A DNA stretch of 64,000 bases. It comes from Chimonanthus salicifolius. Lineage: Eukaryota > Streptophyta > Magnoliopsida > Laurales > Calycanthaceae. The position numbers and the translations under genes are program-made. Each line of letters opens with the position of its first letter. Within the stretch, counting starts at the first letter, position 1. Shown here in pieces: positions 37,651 to 50,700 of the stretch. The notes under the pieces are model-generated. The model searched no databases. It was not told the origin of the DNA and saw only the letters and a program-made list of their open reading frames with translations. The DNA lies in contig CM023541.1 of assembly GCA_013350335.1 (NCBI GenBank), positions 64,173,413 to 64,237,412 on the forward strand. Reading direction: 5' to 3'.

Positions 37651-39627
37651 CCATGTATCCCAATTTCCAACTGTCACATTTTCATAAAAATTCAAGAGAA
37701 CAAAGTTCAATCAACAAAAAATCTGTGCTAAAAAAATCATGAAACTAGTATCATACTCAATTTGGATACATCTTTGTATCCAATTCTTCATGAATTTTTA
37801 TTGCCATTTTACGTTTTCAACAGAGTTTCCCCATAAATTTGGTGCTTCAAATGAGTAGCATTGTATTTTGATGACATAGATACAACAAGAATAAAAATCA
37901 ATGAATCTATACATATTTTGATCTCAACAAGTGTGGCTGACAAATTAGGGTTGCATCTAAACATGTGCCTTACAGCTTAGGCTCCAAGGCTCCTAGGCAG
38001 CTTGACTGTACTTGCACCTTGACTATTAAAAAAAATGGAACCCGACTTTGGAACAGTTAAAATGTTTAATTGTCTACAATCTATTTTGTCAGATTTTTAC
38101 CTTCGAAGTGTTTAGCTACCAACCAATCAATTGGGATGACCAAACCTATTCAACCCAGTTTGTCCATCCAGTACTATTTCCATTTCAAGTGAAAACATTG
38201 TGAAATTTTCAAATATAATGTTGAGTCCACACATCTTATGTTTTGGGACATTTTATTTCAGATAACACAAGCACCCTTGCCCATGCAACATACAATTAAC
38301 CAGAGCATTTATTTAAGTCAAAAGGACATTATAACCAACACAAACCAATAAAGGGATAAACATAAAAACTGACAAAATGTACATGCATACAATTTTATCT
38401 TTGCATAATGTATTGCAAGGAAACTCTTCAGCAATCTTGCAAACTTTACATCTCAATCATGAAAGGAAGCTTGAAAATTTGTATATCTTAATGTCGATAA
38501 GACTAACTTTCAAGTTGGGGATTAATACTCAAACAAACTTGTACTATTTTGAACACCAACCCCAAATAGATAGGATAACTGACTCTAATGATTTATCACA
38601 AATTAAGCTCTACTATTCACAGATATCCATCAATTCACCAAGCCTCCACTTGGAAAGGGGGAGGGGAGAAGGCTAAGATCAACCTCATAACATCCAAAAC
38701 ATAGCAATCTGGACCACCAATATAAATACAGATTAAGAAACCCGTGCCCAAATGCCCTAAAAACCCAAAGCAAATGGGCAATAACCACCTGTCAACCACA
38801 AACGAGAGCTGAAAATCGGCACCAAGAAATGTCATCTGTCAATTCACCATTAAAAACAGAAATTGCTCATTCATAAAAACCAGCCAAAAGGTAGACAGAA
38901 ATAATATTATGTGGACTATAGGACTCCTAAAATTGGGTTGAGACCTCTGACTTTTTTATCGGTTACATACTTAAACTGTAGATACTCGATACAAACAGTG
39001 CAGACGAGTCAGAGACCAGCTTTGATTTGAATCCAGAGCTAAATTTACATCCAAAGGAACGAATAGTGTCATCAGTAGAAAACAGGAGTGTATTGAATCA
39101 TGTACTAAATAATTTGTACAGAAAAATCACAAATTCAAAGGGGATCGGGATTCAAACATAGATCAATGTGAATTCTAGGGTTCACAGCGATTTAGATTGA
39201 TCAAGTACACGGTCTTTTTAGTGTTTAGTTTAGGAAGCCAAACTCATCATGTAAAAACAGAAATCGGTTGCTAGAATCATGAAATAAATCATTCTTCGCA
39301 GAGAAATCACGGGTACAAAGGACGTCGGAATGAAACCTTATATGACAATTTGGATTTATCAAGTACACGAGATCTTTCTATATTTAAGCCCGAACCAGCC
39401 AAATTCATCAGTAGAAAACAGATTTCATCATCTACAATCATGTAATCAATAATTCACAGCAGAAATCAAGAATTCAAAGAGGATCTATCTCGAAACCCTA
39501 GGTTGATGCGAATTCCAGGTTTTCCATCTCTTGTTTTCTTTGCGCCAAAAGAAAAAGGAGAAAGATCGGATCTATATGAAAGTATAAGAGAAATAACGAC
39601 AGAAGGAGAATAAAAAAAAAAAAATAC

Positions 39628-39748
39628 CAGGAAGGGTAGCGGCATAACCTCCCAAGCCTCGAGCGAGATCTCCTCCACCTGACCTGAGAGCAGATGTAGA
39701 AGAAGATGGGAAAGAATGGGAGAAAGGGAAAAGAATAAAAGGAGTTTT
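39628..39748 (-). other. Probable non-coding first exon of the kinase gene
   Basis: The minus strand from about 39748 to 39628 is C/T-rich, as plant 5'UTRs are. It lies about 25-30 bp downstream of a TATA box and ends ccttcctg at a gt donor. It contains no start of the kinase. The start coordinate is estimated from the TATA distance. Confidence 0.45.
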
Positions 39749-39772
39749 AATAAGGTAGGGGACCCGAGAGCG

Positions 39773-39780
39773 TATTTATA
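39773..39780 (-). promoter_or_regulatory. TATA box, likely of the kinase gene
   Basis: TATAAATA on the minus strand, correctly spaced for the inferred first exon. No alternative downstream gene on this strand starts before the kinase. Confidence 0.5.
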
Positions 39781-40261
39781 ATAAAATGAAAACGTGGGTG
39801 GCGTTGGATTTATTCGCTGCCTCGCTTGTTTCATGAGGTGGCGCCACGAATACACCAAACCCACGTTTGCTGTTGCTACTTGCTACCTCCTTCTCTTAAG
39901 TCTTAACGATAAATATAATTGCAAAAACCGCAAGGTTTTTCGGAACCGGCAGAGTCCTGAATCACATCATATTCCAAACAATCTCTCTAGTAGAGAGACT
40001 TGCATAATTAGAAAACAGGTCGAATTAGAACACTTTGACTGAATCAATTTTTTTAATGACAGCTTATTTTATTTTTAAAAAATTAATAAAAATTATGACA
40101 ATTGATAGATGCAGTGTGGTTGGACTGTTCATGGACAGAATTAGGTCTCAACATGTTTAGATATATAAAAAATCTCACACCCACTTCTAGGCTATTATTC
40201 TTTTATAATGATTTTGAAGATTTGAGTATCTTTACTGTACGTCAACTTTGTCACTTCTAGG

Positions 40262-40619
40262 ATGGGCCATGCATCTGCGAGGATCCTTTCTGGGTTGCTG
40301 GCTGGGCCATGCTTTTGGGTGGATCCTTGCTCTTCTGACAGCTGGGTCTGTTTCTGTTGGGTTGGGCTTTGTGTTGGACTAGCTTCTTCTGCAGATCCCT
40401 TCTCTTCTCTGTTTTGGCTTTGCTAGGGCCCTGTGCTTTGGGTCTTTGCCTCTTATTTATTTTTCTGTTGCCTGGCCCGGGATGTGGGCCCTCTTTCTTC
40501 TTGTTGGACTGTTTGTGAGACCTTACTGTAGCCCTTCTATTTTCTGTATTTTGCCTGGGGGCTTTCCCCCTCTTTTTTTTGGTTGAAATACCAACCCTAC
40601 TTTTTAAAAAAAAAAAAAA
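40262..40619 (+). mobile_element. Poly(A)-tailed retroposon 3' end (possible LINE)
   Basis: A locally G/T-rich, non-AT-rich block ends in 'ttggttgaaataccaaccctac' and a run of 14 A (40606-40619), like a 5'-truncated retroposon. 'caacttt' occurs at both borders (about 40244 and 40629) but is too short to be a firm target duplication. The 121-codon minus-strand frame over it has no recognised domain. Confidence 0.35.
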
Positions 40620-41340
40620 CAATTTAACAACTTTACAATGAATAGTTGGAAAATCTAGTGTGTTTTGGGATAAAAGTCAAGTTGAAAATATTGACATGTG
40701 GTTCTCAAGCTTTACGCAGAAACGAACATAAGCCAATAGTAGATACTGACTTTTGTTGTTATTACTATGATGAAATAGTAAAATGGTTTTTAGAAGAAAA
40801 AAAATTCTTTTAAATTATTTTATTTTATATTTTTACTGATATGACAAATTAGTTTGTTAGTATATTAACTAATTCTTAACACATCAACAAATTATAATTT
40901 GTTACATAAATTTGAAAGTATAAAAAGATGTAATTTGAAAATAAGTGTATCATCTTCCTAATTTTTAAAATAGGTCTTACTCATATTGAAAATTCTAAAA
41001 AGCTTTGTAACTATTGCCATGGTCATAGGTTTTTTTAAAAAGAAAAATTGTAAATATTTAAGATTTACTCTTTAATAAAATCAAGCCTAATTTTTAAAGG
41101 TTTTCTAAGAAGCCCATACACCCAGAAAGGGTTTTAAAAAAATTCCCAATTAGCCTGACCCCTCTCTAACTAATGTCTACTTGAATTGATTTTTAATATA
41201 TATTCACTAATTCACAGTCATCTCTTTTGTTTATGATAACAAATCTTTAATATATTGACTAATTTACAATCCACTTTTTTTATTAGTGTAACAGTGCTCC
41301 AGATCACTACACTTATAATTCTGAACTCCAGCTATTCTAA

Positions 41341-41532
41341 CACGGACAAAATCTGTTAGGAGACACGGAATTGAATGAAATTCTCATTTTACCCCTACCG
41401 ATGTATAGATAACACGCCAGATACACACAGACCGACGTGTTGTCAGTACACCCGTATTTGATGAACGGTACACTAGTATGATAAAATTGGAATTTTACTC
41501 TATCCCATATCTCCTAACAAATTTTGCCCGTG
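41341..41532. mobile_element. Foldback-type MITE with long terminal inverted repeats
   Basis: The left arm begins cacggacaaaatctgttagg and the right end is its inverse (cctaacaaattttgcccgtg), with about 23 bp near-perfect. The inverted similarity continues more loosely for about 60 bp. No clean target duplication was found, so the superfamily is not assigned. It has no coding capacity. Confidence 0.6.
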
Positions 41533-42040
41533 TGAAAATGGACGGCCTCCAAAAAAAATTCTCAGTCTAAACTGTACACATCAGTAGCCATCTATCCATT
41601 ATGGGGTAGCCTGACATGCACCTGGGCTGAAAATCCTATATGTTTTGATATACCATATCAGATAATAAATTTTATTTGACAATCATAAAAATTATATATA
41701 TAAATATATTATAATAACATTATTATACTAACAAAAATAAAACCCATTTAAGAATGTTAAATTTGATTTGTTTTAATTAAAAATAAATCATTAAAAAAAT
41801 ATTTTCATCTATCATATCTAATCTAACATTGAAAATGCATTTAATGATAATTATAAAGAATTAAATATACAGACCCTAGTGCCCAATTTTAGATACAGCC
41901 ATCTATTTTACCACATTTGTTTAGTACGTGTATATGAACTAGTTAGGATATCTGCCCAGAAACAACTCAAATGCACACTTAAATAAGATTCTTCATGCAA
42001 ATGGTATTTGGATGGTAAAGAAAACCCTAAAACTTCAGAC

Positions 42041-42469
42041 CAGGGGTACAAATATCAGTCGATACGAAACGTATCGGCAGATATGATTTGGATTTTAAAC
42101 CCCTTATCATATCGGCTGATACGTATTGTATTGGCCGTATAGACTTCATATCGGATGATATAACCGATATATTGCTGAATCATATGAATCCGATATCGGC
42201 CGATATAATTAATATTGGTATTAAAAAAAAAAAAAGAGTGACGGATCCATATTAATATATCGACTGATATATCTGGACCGATATTTACATTTTCAAAAAT
42301 TTTCTTTTTTAAAAAAAGTTTCTCTTCAGTTTTTTTATATTTTTTAATTCAGAAAAAAATAAAATAATAAAATAATACTGATATTTAAAAAAAACCAAAA
42401 AAATAAAACAGGAGAGAGATTATATCGGCTGATATTTACATATCGGCCGGGCCATTTTTTTCACCCCTG
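42041..42469. mobile_element. hAT-like MITE rich in ATATCGGCCGATAT
   Basis: Begins CAGGGGTACAAATATC and ends TTTTTCACCCCTG, clear inverted ends. The flanking 8-mers CTTCAGAC (42033-42040) and CTGCAAAC (42470-42477) match at six of eight positions. The interior carries atatcggccgatat-type palindromes. It lies just beyond the stop codon of the MSL gene (218 bp downstream), so it may lie in that gene's 3'UTR or terminator region. Confidence 0.65.
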
Positions 42470-42686
42470 CTGCAAACAATTCCATCCTCGTTTGAAACTT
42501 GGAACAGAAATGCTTTTGTACATTCCACTTACAAAAAGATAAAGGCATGACGAAACCATAATTTAGTACAACAAAAAGACAAGTTAATGAGATCCAAGAG
42601 TGAAGCCAAAGGATGCAATTGGAGTTGTAGCCATATTTTAGTGTAATGAGCCTCACCCGATCTTCATAATAGTTGAACATCATATA

Positions 42687-45600
42687 TCAATACGGCGGGG
42701 GCACCCTAGCAGTGTTCATGGACACTTGGGTAAGATGAACTTGTTGAGGAAGGAGGTGATACTTTATACCGAGGTTCTCGAATATTCTCTTCAACTCCAA
42801 GACGAGTTCCGATCTCCGATTGTTCTTCTCGCCGTAGTTCTGATGGTTCATCGTGTGTTGGATGTAAAGCACCACCTTCATCTTGTTCAAATTCTCAATC
42901 TCTTTCACAACCACAGAGTGCTTTGATTGCCAATGCTTGGGCTTGTTCTCTATATATCTGTAAATATCACAACATTTGGATTTTTGAAAAAAAAAATCAT
43001 GTACAAGGCTCTTTGATTTTTGAGTAAGGACCCACACTAGTTCAGACCCCACTAAGTCGCTATAGAAATGGAAGAGATTCAACGATTCAACCCCCACCCC
43101 CCCCACCCACCAATATGCCATGCAGTAAGGCTACATCTTGGGTTGGGGCCTAACATGCATTAGCCCAGCCTCACATGAAAATGTTAAACTCGGGACGGAT
43201 AGAAACTGGAAAAGATTAAGTAGGTCTATTACACATACATATTTATAACCTTTAGCCGACCCTAGGGCTATTTGACTTAAACTCAAACTCTAATCTAAAC
43301 TAAATTTAGAAACCTAATTACATATGTAAATTAATATATTCTAACATTCCCCCTTAAAATGTTAACTCAATTATTGAACTAAAACTAAAAAAACAAATAA
43401 CTAGATAATCTAACTGCCGAAGGACGTCATCTAGTGGAGCGGAAGAAAATCAATGTTGAACAATGCCGACGAAGCCAAAACTGAAACAATGTTCCCGGTG
43501 CCCATGAAGCCAAAACTGAACCAATATTCCACCTGTGCTGCAAGTTATAAAACCGAAGCCAAACTTGCTCCAACTCCAACTCTCCCTCCTTCCACTTGCT
43601 GTCCAAACTTATAGACGATTGCCAATGTCAATGCCGCCAATACTAATGTCACTTCAAATGCTAATTCCAAAGCTAACAAAAAGCTAAAGTGCGAGAAGGC
43701 TACAAACTCTAAAGAAAACAAGAAATCAAATCAAGAAACCAAATCCTCCAAAATGTGGCTGCAAGAGACAAAATATACCCATGCAAAATCAAATCTGACG
43801 AAAAAGAGAGACAAAGTCAGATACAGAAAAGGTACCCGAAAGAGAGAGAGACAAAGGCAGATGCAAAACTGGACTAAAAAGGGGCTGAGTCAAAGTCCAG
43901 TGACAAGAGAAAGACAAGAGGGAAACAAATGCAAATCAATCAAATGAGAGGATTCAAAGCAGGCTCGATCGAGATCCAGGAAGAAGATGGAGACCAAGAA
44001 AAAAAAGGAAAAACCAAGGACATTCTCACAAATGCAGAGACAAACTAATCAAAACTCTCTTTTTTTTTTTTTTTCTCGGGTGGAAGCAAACATATACCAG
44101 GAGAAACAAAGTGGCAAAAGCAGACATACGACAGCAGAAAATAAAGAACAAAGAACAAGGTAGCATCAAACAAACAACCTACTGTGGATTGAAAGATGAC
44201 TAGAAGAGCATGGATTGGAGAAGGCTTTTCCAATGCTAGTAGTACTGATAATACAAAATTGACAGTTGTTTTCATATGATAGCATTAGATGAAGCGTGCT
44301 TTTTCTTTTTTCTTTTTAACAAGGGTCATCGCTGAGAAGGTAAAAACTTCAGATCTAAGCGATGGATGGTGCCAGAGATGAATTTCGATCTGGTAGCAGT
44401 ATCTCCTTTTTTTTTTTTTTTTGAAAATCCAAAACCCTAACTGGCGAGAAGATATTGTGGAACTCAAACTGTGTGGCGAATGCTGGAATCATAGGTGATG
44501 CTATCGGCGTTCAGATATTAACATCTCAGATCTAAGTAGTAATAGCAGAAACGATGGGTGTTGCAAACAGGTGAACAAACAGATCTGAAACGACGAAGGG
44601 ATGCAGAGGAGATTTCAGGCGAAATCCGATCAGAGGGAGGAGCTGACAAGGCAATGGCTGGACTGGGATTTGAACGGCAAGGCAGGGACATGCGAGAAGA
44701 AGGGTAAAAGATGGAACGGAGGCTATGGCGATGCGAGGCGGGAGATGCAAACAACAGTAGATCGAAGATGAAGTGCTGGGCAGTAGAAGATCTGGGCGAA
44801 AGTGTACAGCATGTAGAGGCTCAGGTGAAGATGCGGAAGCCAGATCTGAGCGACGAGAGAGAACCGGCGGTGAAGGCAGCAGAAGGGACAGTTGGGCGTG
44901 CAATGGTTCAAGGTACCTGATGCAAAAGCCAGATATGTGCAGAAGATAAGAGGCATCTAGATCTGGTGATGGGCAATCGTCTATAAGTTTGGACAACAAG
45001 TGGAAGGAGGGAGAGTTGGAGTTGGAGTTGGAGTAAATTTGACTTCGGTTTTATAACTTGCAGCACAGGTGGAAAAGAACAGATCAGATCGATTGAAAGA
45101 CAGCGCCCAAAGGCAAGAGCGACGTTCGGACTGTATAGAAGAAGTTCGGTTACAAGTAGAGGTCCCCTCCCTCTGCCAGTGCACATTTGGCAGAGGGAGA
45201 GAAGAGGAATGCTCATTGAAACTCCTCTCTCTAAACTAAAACACATAATCGAAATTAGATTGATATCATGATAGAAACTGGAAAATATTAAGGAGGTCTA
45301 TTACACATATATATATAACCTCTAGCTGACCCTCTGACTATTTGACTTAAGCTTAAACTCTAATCTAAACCAAACTTAGAAACCTAATTACATATATAAA
45401 CTAATATATTCTAACAGGGACAACTTAGGCCCAACTTTATTTATTTTCTGGGCCTGAGATCAATTTAAAGTCATTTAGGCCTGATTTAGGTCTGGGTCCT
45501 ATGATTGCAACATTGATCTTAGACTGAGTTGACTTAAGGTCCACACTGACCTGCCCAACTTCTATCCCTACATGAGTTTATATTCATCTCATGCAAAAGA

Positions 45601-47706
45601 ATTTGTGGAAAAGTTCTATGTGACCCATTAAAAATCACTTTGATTAGATCCACTGCATGAATGTCATAGCCACTTTAAAAGTAAGGTAATGTTGGAAAGA
45701 AGAGTAAAATATTGCTTACAATTGGATTGCCTTCTTCATCGCAGCAAAGGTCTCGACTGAAGTCGACAAGTCCATGGTGAATTCAACATTGTCACCCATT
45801 TCTGGGCTTCTATAGAAGTTGCTGATGGGCTTTTGTAGCAAAACAGAGTTGGGATAGTAAATCTTCTCATTGTCGTACCGAAGGAATACTGTTGTCAAAA
45901 TGTTCATCTCTTCCACCACCATCTGCACATAAAAACAGGTTCATCCATCATAAAAACAGGAGCAGCAGTTATGATGGAAGGATGTAACCATGGTTTAAAG
46001 TATCAACAAATTTTTAGGTTTGAGGTGAAGAAACAGACCTGAACGCCATCAATGACACAGCGATCGCCGACATCAAAGGGGTGCATGACGAAGACGAAGA
46101 TGATGGATTCGAAGATGGTCTTGCACGTGTTGCCAAACATGAAGCCAAGAAGGACCAATTGAGACATAACAAAGACGACGAATTTGGTATTGGCCACACC
46201 CATCACCATCAATGTTATTATGATTATGATCACAACAACGATGGCACTTGCTAGCTTGTGAAGCTGCTGAACTGCTGTCTTTGTATCATTGAGAGAATGA
46301 GCCAAAGCTTTTCTCTCAACGTAGGCTCTCACCTTCACCAACAAGTGAACAAACATGTGGGGGGTGCATTTAGAAGATATTTTTTTAGATGATGTTGCTT
46401 ATGAAGAATTAAGTTTATTGAATTAAAAAAAAGTCTAAAAATCAATTATCAAAATCACGCCAATATTGAACACATTCACAATCTAGAAACGAGATAAACT
46501 CAAAATAAAATCAAATCAAATATGGTTCAAATCTAAGTGAGACGGCCACATATATACTCTTTCCGTTCTATTTTAGTTGTCTGATTTTAAAATTTTGAAT
46601 TTTTTAAAAAAGCTATGAACTTCTTTCCAACATCATATAACTCTTCCAATAAAGAAGAGATACATAGCCAGAGTAGATAGAGAGAGAGAATCAAAATGAC
46701 ATATCAGATGAATGTTTTGGGATAGTCCCAAAATACATATTAGACAACTAAATTAGAACAGAGGGAGTATAAAACTATATGGGATGGCTTCCATCAGGCA
46801 TCCACATTTTCTATACTAAAAGCGACCTAAATGGGGAAAAAAGGGAAGGTACCCTTAACTGCCCATACCAAGGGTCGAAATATCGGTCGCTACATATCGT
46901 ATCGGCCGATATGTATCGATTTTGGAGAGCACTATATTGGCCAATATCATATCGTATCGGCCGATATTCACAATATCGGTTGATATATCGGCCGTATCAT
47001 ATCGGCCGATATCAAAATATCGGACGATATCATCCCTTTTTTAAAAACAAGAAGAGAGAGAAAAATATCGGCCGATAACGATTTTTTAACCCCCGGCCCA
47101 TACATTCTTCATTAACATGTGGGACCATTTTTATCTCAAAACTCTAATCTAACAAACCGAGTCAAAAAAAAATGTGACACTGTACTTTTAGTGACATGTT
47201 AATTTATTAGAAAAATAATCTTATTAACATAAATCAAAGATTATTAATATTAAGATTAAAAGATGCAAGTTTCATTAAAAAATTCATCAATCTACTCTAA
47301 AGAAATAGAAGTGCACATTTAATAAAGAACTCTATTTCAATAGTTTAATCAATTTAAATACAGTAATATTACATATTTGATGAGAGTAACTACTTATAAA
47401 ATTTCACATCAACAATAAATTTTATTTTATTGTCAAATAGTCTCTAATTTAACTTGAGTGTATCCTTCTTTACCTCCAGTTGCATCCATCAAATGGGCCA
47501 GCCATCCACCAAAGAGTCGACCGGCCCACATGCAGAAATGGATAGCTGTATCGGACCGACAGATCCTTTTTTTACCTCCTTTTCCATCCACTCAGTAAAG
47601 TGATGGTGCGTAGGCCACCACCAACTAAAGCTTTGGAACTTTTATGACAAAAGAATGTGTCGTCGGGCCCCACAACAGATAGCCCAATCCGAGTACAAGG
47701 TACAAT

Positions 47707-47754
<48 letters not shown>

Positions 47755-50700
47755 TGGGCTTTCACCGCATTTTCAAGACCCGATTGAACGTTTGATTAGG
47801 TGATACGTGGGTGCAGAGCTCATCTATCCAATTTAAAGCTAGTGACAAGGAAAAGGGCAGGCAGAGACAGTGAGAGAGAAGTAAAATGGTTACCACCCAA
47901 TTTCTGAAAGCAGACTTCTTGATTTTTCCAGTCTCCATTGCTCCTTCAAAGAGAGGAAAGATGGTGTGGACCTCATCTTTCTCTAGAAACCTCAGTAGAT
48001 CCTCTTCCTCAATGTACCTAAAATCCCATATTCTTCAAATCAATCACTGCTCAACCTTTCTGACTTTCTCTACTTACATTGCTACAAGATTGCATTGCTA
48101 CAAACTTACCAAAACAAATATCTATTAAGAAAAATACAAAACAAGTTGCCACTTAGCAAAATACAGCTAAAAATAGGAAAAAAAAAAAAAAAAAACCCAG
48201 CAGCAGTCTGATTATATCACCGTCATTGAAACTATTTATCCTATAAATTTAAAGTTGACACTACAATTAAATTTCGTAATTTATAGACCCACAACAGAGG
48301 AAGCAAAATTGCAGCATGCGAGATGAAAGAGACACATGCCTCGTCTGCTTTTGTTTTTCAGATATTGAAAGCCACCACACTTGGTCCTTTCAAATGGTAT
48401 ATTTGCCTCCTCAAGTTGACAAAAACTTCAATGTTTGTCTGTTTCTGGACTCTGGATTGGTAAAAAAAATTAAGAAACAAGCTGATTTTTAATAATCATC
48501 CATTCGTATAAACTTTTATTAAAAAGTAGAAGAAAGTAAAAAATTTACCAGAGTGCCGATTAATAGATCGACAATTTACATGAGAAAAACAAAACTTCTT
48601 ATTTTCCTATTATGTCTTAAAAGTTAAAACTCACTCTTTAAGAATTACAAAAAATCATAAACTCAATTGAGTCTGGAACAATTCAAAAATTGCCAATCTT
48701 GTTAATTTTAAATTTATTTAATAGAATTTTTTTAATTAAACAAAAATATTAGGGTAAATTTTTTTTAGAAGAAAACAAAAGGGAGCTAAGTTGACTCACT
48801 TCTCTCCTTCCTTGGCGACATTGTTGAAGACGCGGTGGGCGCACATCCTGGCCTCCCACTCACTCGACACTGACTCCTCCGACTCTCTAAACTCCTCCAT
48901 TGTCTGATCAACCGTCCTTGATAGAGTCGACAGCCCCGACGACATCACGTGACTCACCAGCCTCTTCACGCTGCAAGCTGACACCTTCTCTCTACTCAGC
49001 TTCTTCAGCTTCTCCATGTCTATCCTCCTTGATGTCCCGGCCCTCCTCGACAATAGCCTCACCGGCAAGGTTTTTGACCGAGCCATTGTCCTCTCCTTTC
49101 GTGGTGAATGACTGATCTCATCCAATGGTGGACCTGACAGTTTCTCTAGTATGTAGTAGTGGAAGACACTCTCCTTCATCCGATCAAAGAAGGTTGCGAC
49201 GTGAAAGGAGGAGGCAAGCACCTTCACCAGAATGATCTTGATAAGCCAGATCACCACACCTATGGTGATGCCGACCAGCAGCCTCCATAGCCGTTCAAGG
49301 ATCCGGTGGTTTCGGGTCGACAGCTCCACCTCTGGGTTGAACATGATGTACCTGTTACAATTTCCAAGAATTAGTCCCCTGGAAACTTGAAGAAACTCAA
49401 ATGAGTTTGTGTGAGTTAAATTGACTGATTAGCATTTTGAGTCAAACATCTCAACAAGTTATACCAACTTGTAAGTTGACTCATTTGAAGTCTTCTAACT
49501 TATCTAAATTTTAATTAATTATTATTTTTAACTGTGATTGAAACTCAATGATTCTGTACTAAAGAAAAACTAGCCGCATGGAGTTCAGAGTGAAGAATTG
49601 GAACTCAGAATACCTGAAATAATCAGACAATTAAGAAAATAAAATTAAATGAAGACGTTGAAAACAAATAGCCAATTAGAGTACCAAAAATCTCAAGCTA
49701 CACTGACAAGTACCAATTAGAGTTCAGTATTCAGTATAATTTAAATTATTGCAGAATACAAAATATCTTTTCACAGAAGATCAGGGGCCTCCTCAAGCCA
49801 CCAATACTTAAAATCATAATTTAAAAACTATAAAAAAAAAAAACTCATGCAAGTCAATAAATTTTATCATATTTTTTGACAATAAAATTTTGAGCTTGAT
49901 TTTAAGATTCAAGTTTTCAAACTAGGCTTTAACTCTTTTTGGGCGCAAAAGCTCAATAAATCAAGCCCATTTACTATCTCATGAGTCCCACCTGGAGCTT
50001 CCCATCAGCAGCCATGTTAGCGTCCATGTGGACTCCAACCCCTAATTCAAATTTGACCGAAATCATTTCAACGGAAAACGGAGAAGGAAAGAAGAAAAAG
50101 AGGAGGGAGAATCGGCTGAGCCTAGAGAAAGGAAACCGGAGAGTAAAGAAAGACAAGGAAGGAAAGGAGACGGCCCACCGAGAGAAGTGAGAAAGAAAAG
50201 GAAGGCAAGCCAGAAAAGCAGGACCCAGGGGCAGAACGACAGAATCAGCCGCTACCAGGGTACGGAAGCAGAGAAAGGAATGGAAAAGAAAAGAAAGGAG
50301 AGAGAAGAAATTTAGTGAATCCATGCGAAGGAAAGCCCAGTTGGGAGATGATTCATGGCCCAGATTTGTCCTTAATTTTTTATTTATATTTATATTTAAA
50401 TTGAATTGAATTTTTTTTTTACCAAAGTGTCCAGACCTAAATTGAATTGAATTGAATTGAAACTATGTGGGATATGCACCTAAGTATCGACAGTGATTTT
50501 GAATTAAGAGATAATAGAAATCTTAAGGGGTTGGCTACGGTGGGTGAGACACAAAGTTTTAAGATTGTGGTTAAATCTCTAGTATTTCTAATGAAAATCA
50601 CCCAGAAGGACTAATCAAGACACCCCCTTAGATCATAAAAAAAATAATAGAATATGATGCGATAAGAATTGAGATAATAAATAAAATAGAAAGATAGAGA

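Larger units (their letters stand above)
35964..39627 (-). other. Probable 3.7-kb 5'UTR intron of the kinase gene
   Basis: An acceptor (ctgtttcag) ends at 35964, nine bases before the ATG, and a donor lies at 39627/39626. No coding sequence for another gene is recognised inside. It contains degenerate repeats and a LINE remnant. Confidence 0.5.
43197..45416 (-). mobile_element. Non-autonomous Ty1/copia-type LTR retrotransposon in MSL intron
   Basis: A 2220-bp element flanked by a perfect 5-bp target duplication, GGGAC (43192-43196 and 45417-45421). On the minus strand the LTRs begin TGTTAGAATATATTA. A purine tract (AAGGGGGAA) precedes the 3' LTR, and TGATATCA, close to the initiator-Met primer-binding site TGGTATCA, follows the 5' LTR. 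No gag, protease, integrase or RT motif is recognised in the 1.9-kb interior, so it depends on another element. Same strand as the host gene. Confidence 0.85.

Noticed and set aside
40257..40622. 121-codon lysine-rich minus-strand frame
   Set aside because: It lies antisense over a poly(A)-tailed retroposon end; its start is the poly(T) complement and no domain is visible.
44532..44999. 155-codon frame inside the LTR element as a possible gag protein
   Set aside because: Low-complexity leucine/serine/proline content, no CCHC, protease, integrase or RT motif, and overlapping open frames on both strands.
47894..48017. Apparent frameshift in MSL exon 3
   Set aside because: A recount showed 124 nt in phase with both neighbours; the plus-strand frame through the same bases also confirms no extra base.
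49974..50324. 116-codon frame with a signal-peptide-like start
   Set aside because: It is the pyrimidine strand of a purine-rich intron tract; hydrophobic residues follow from the base bias.
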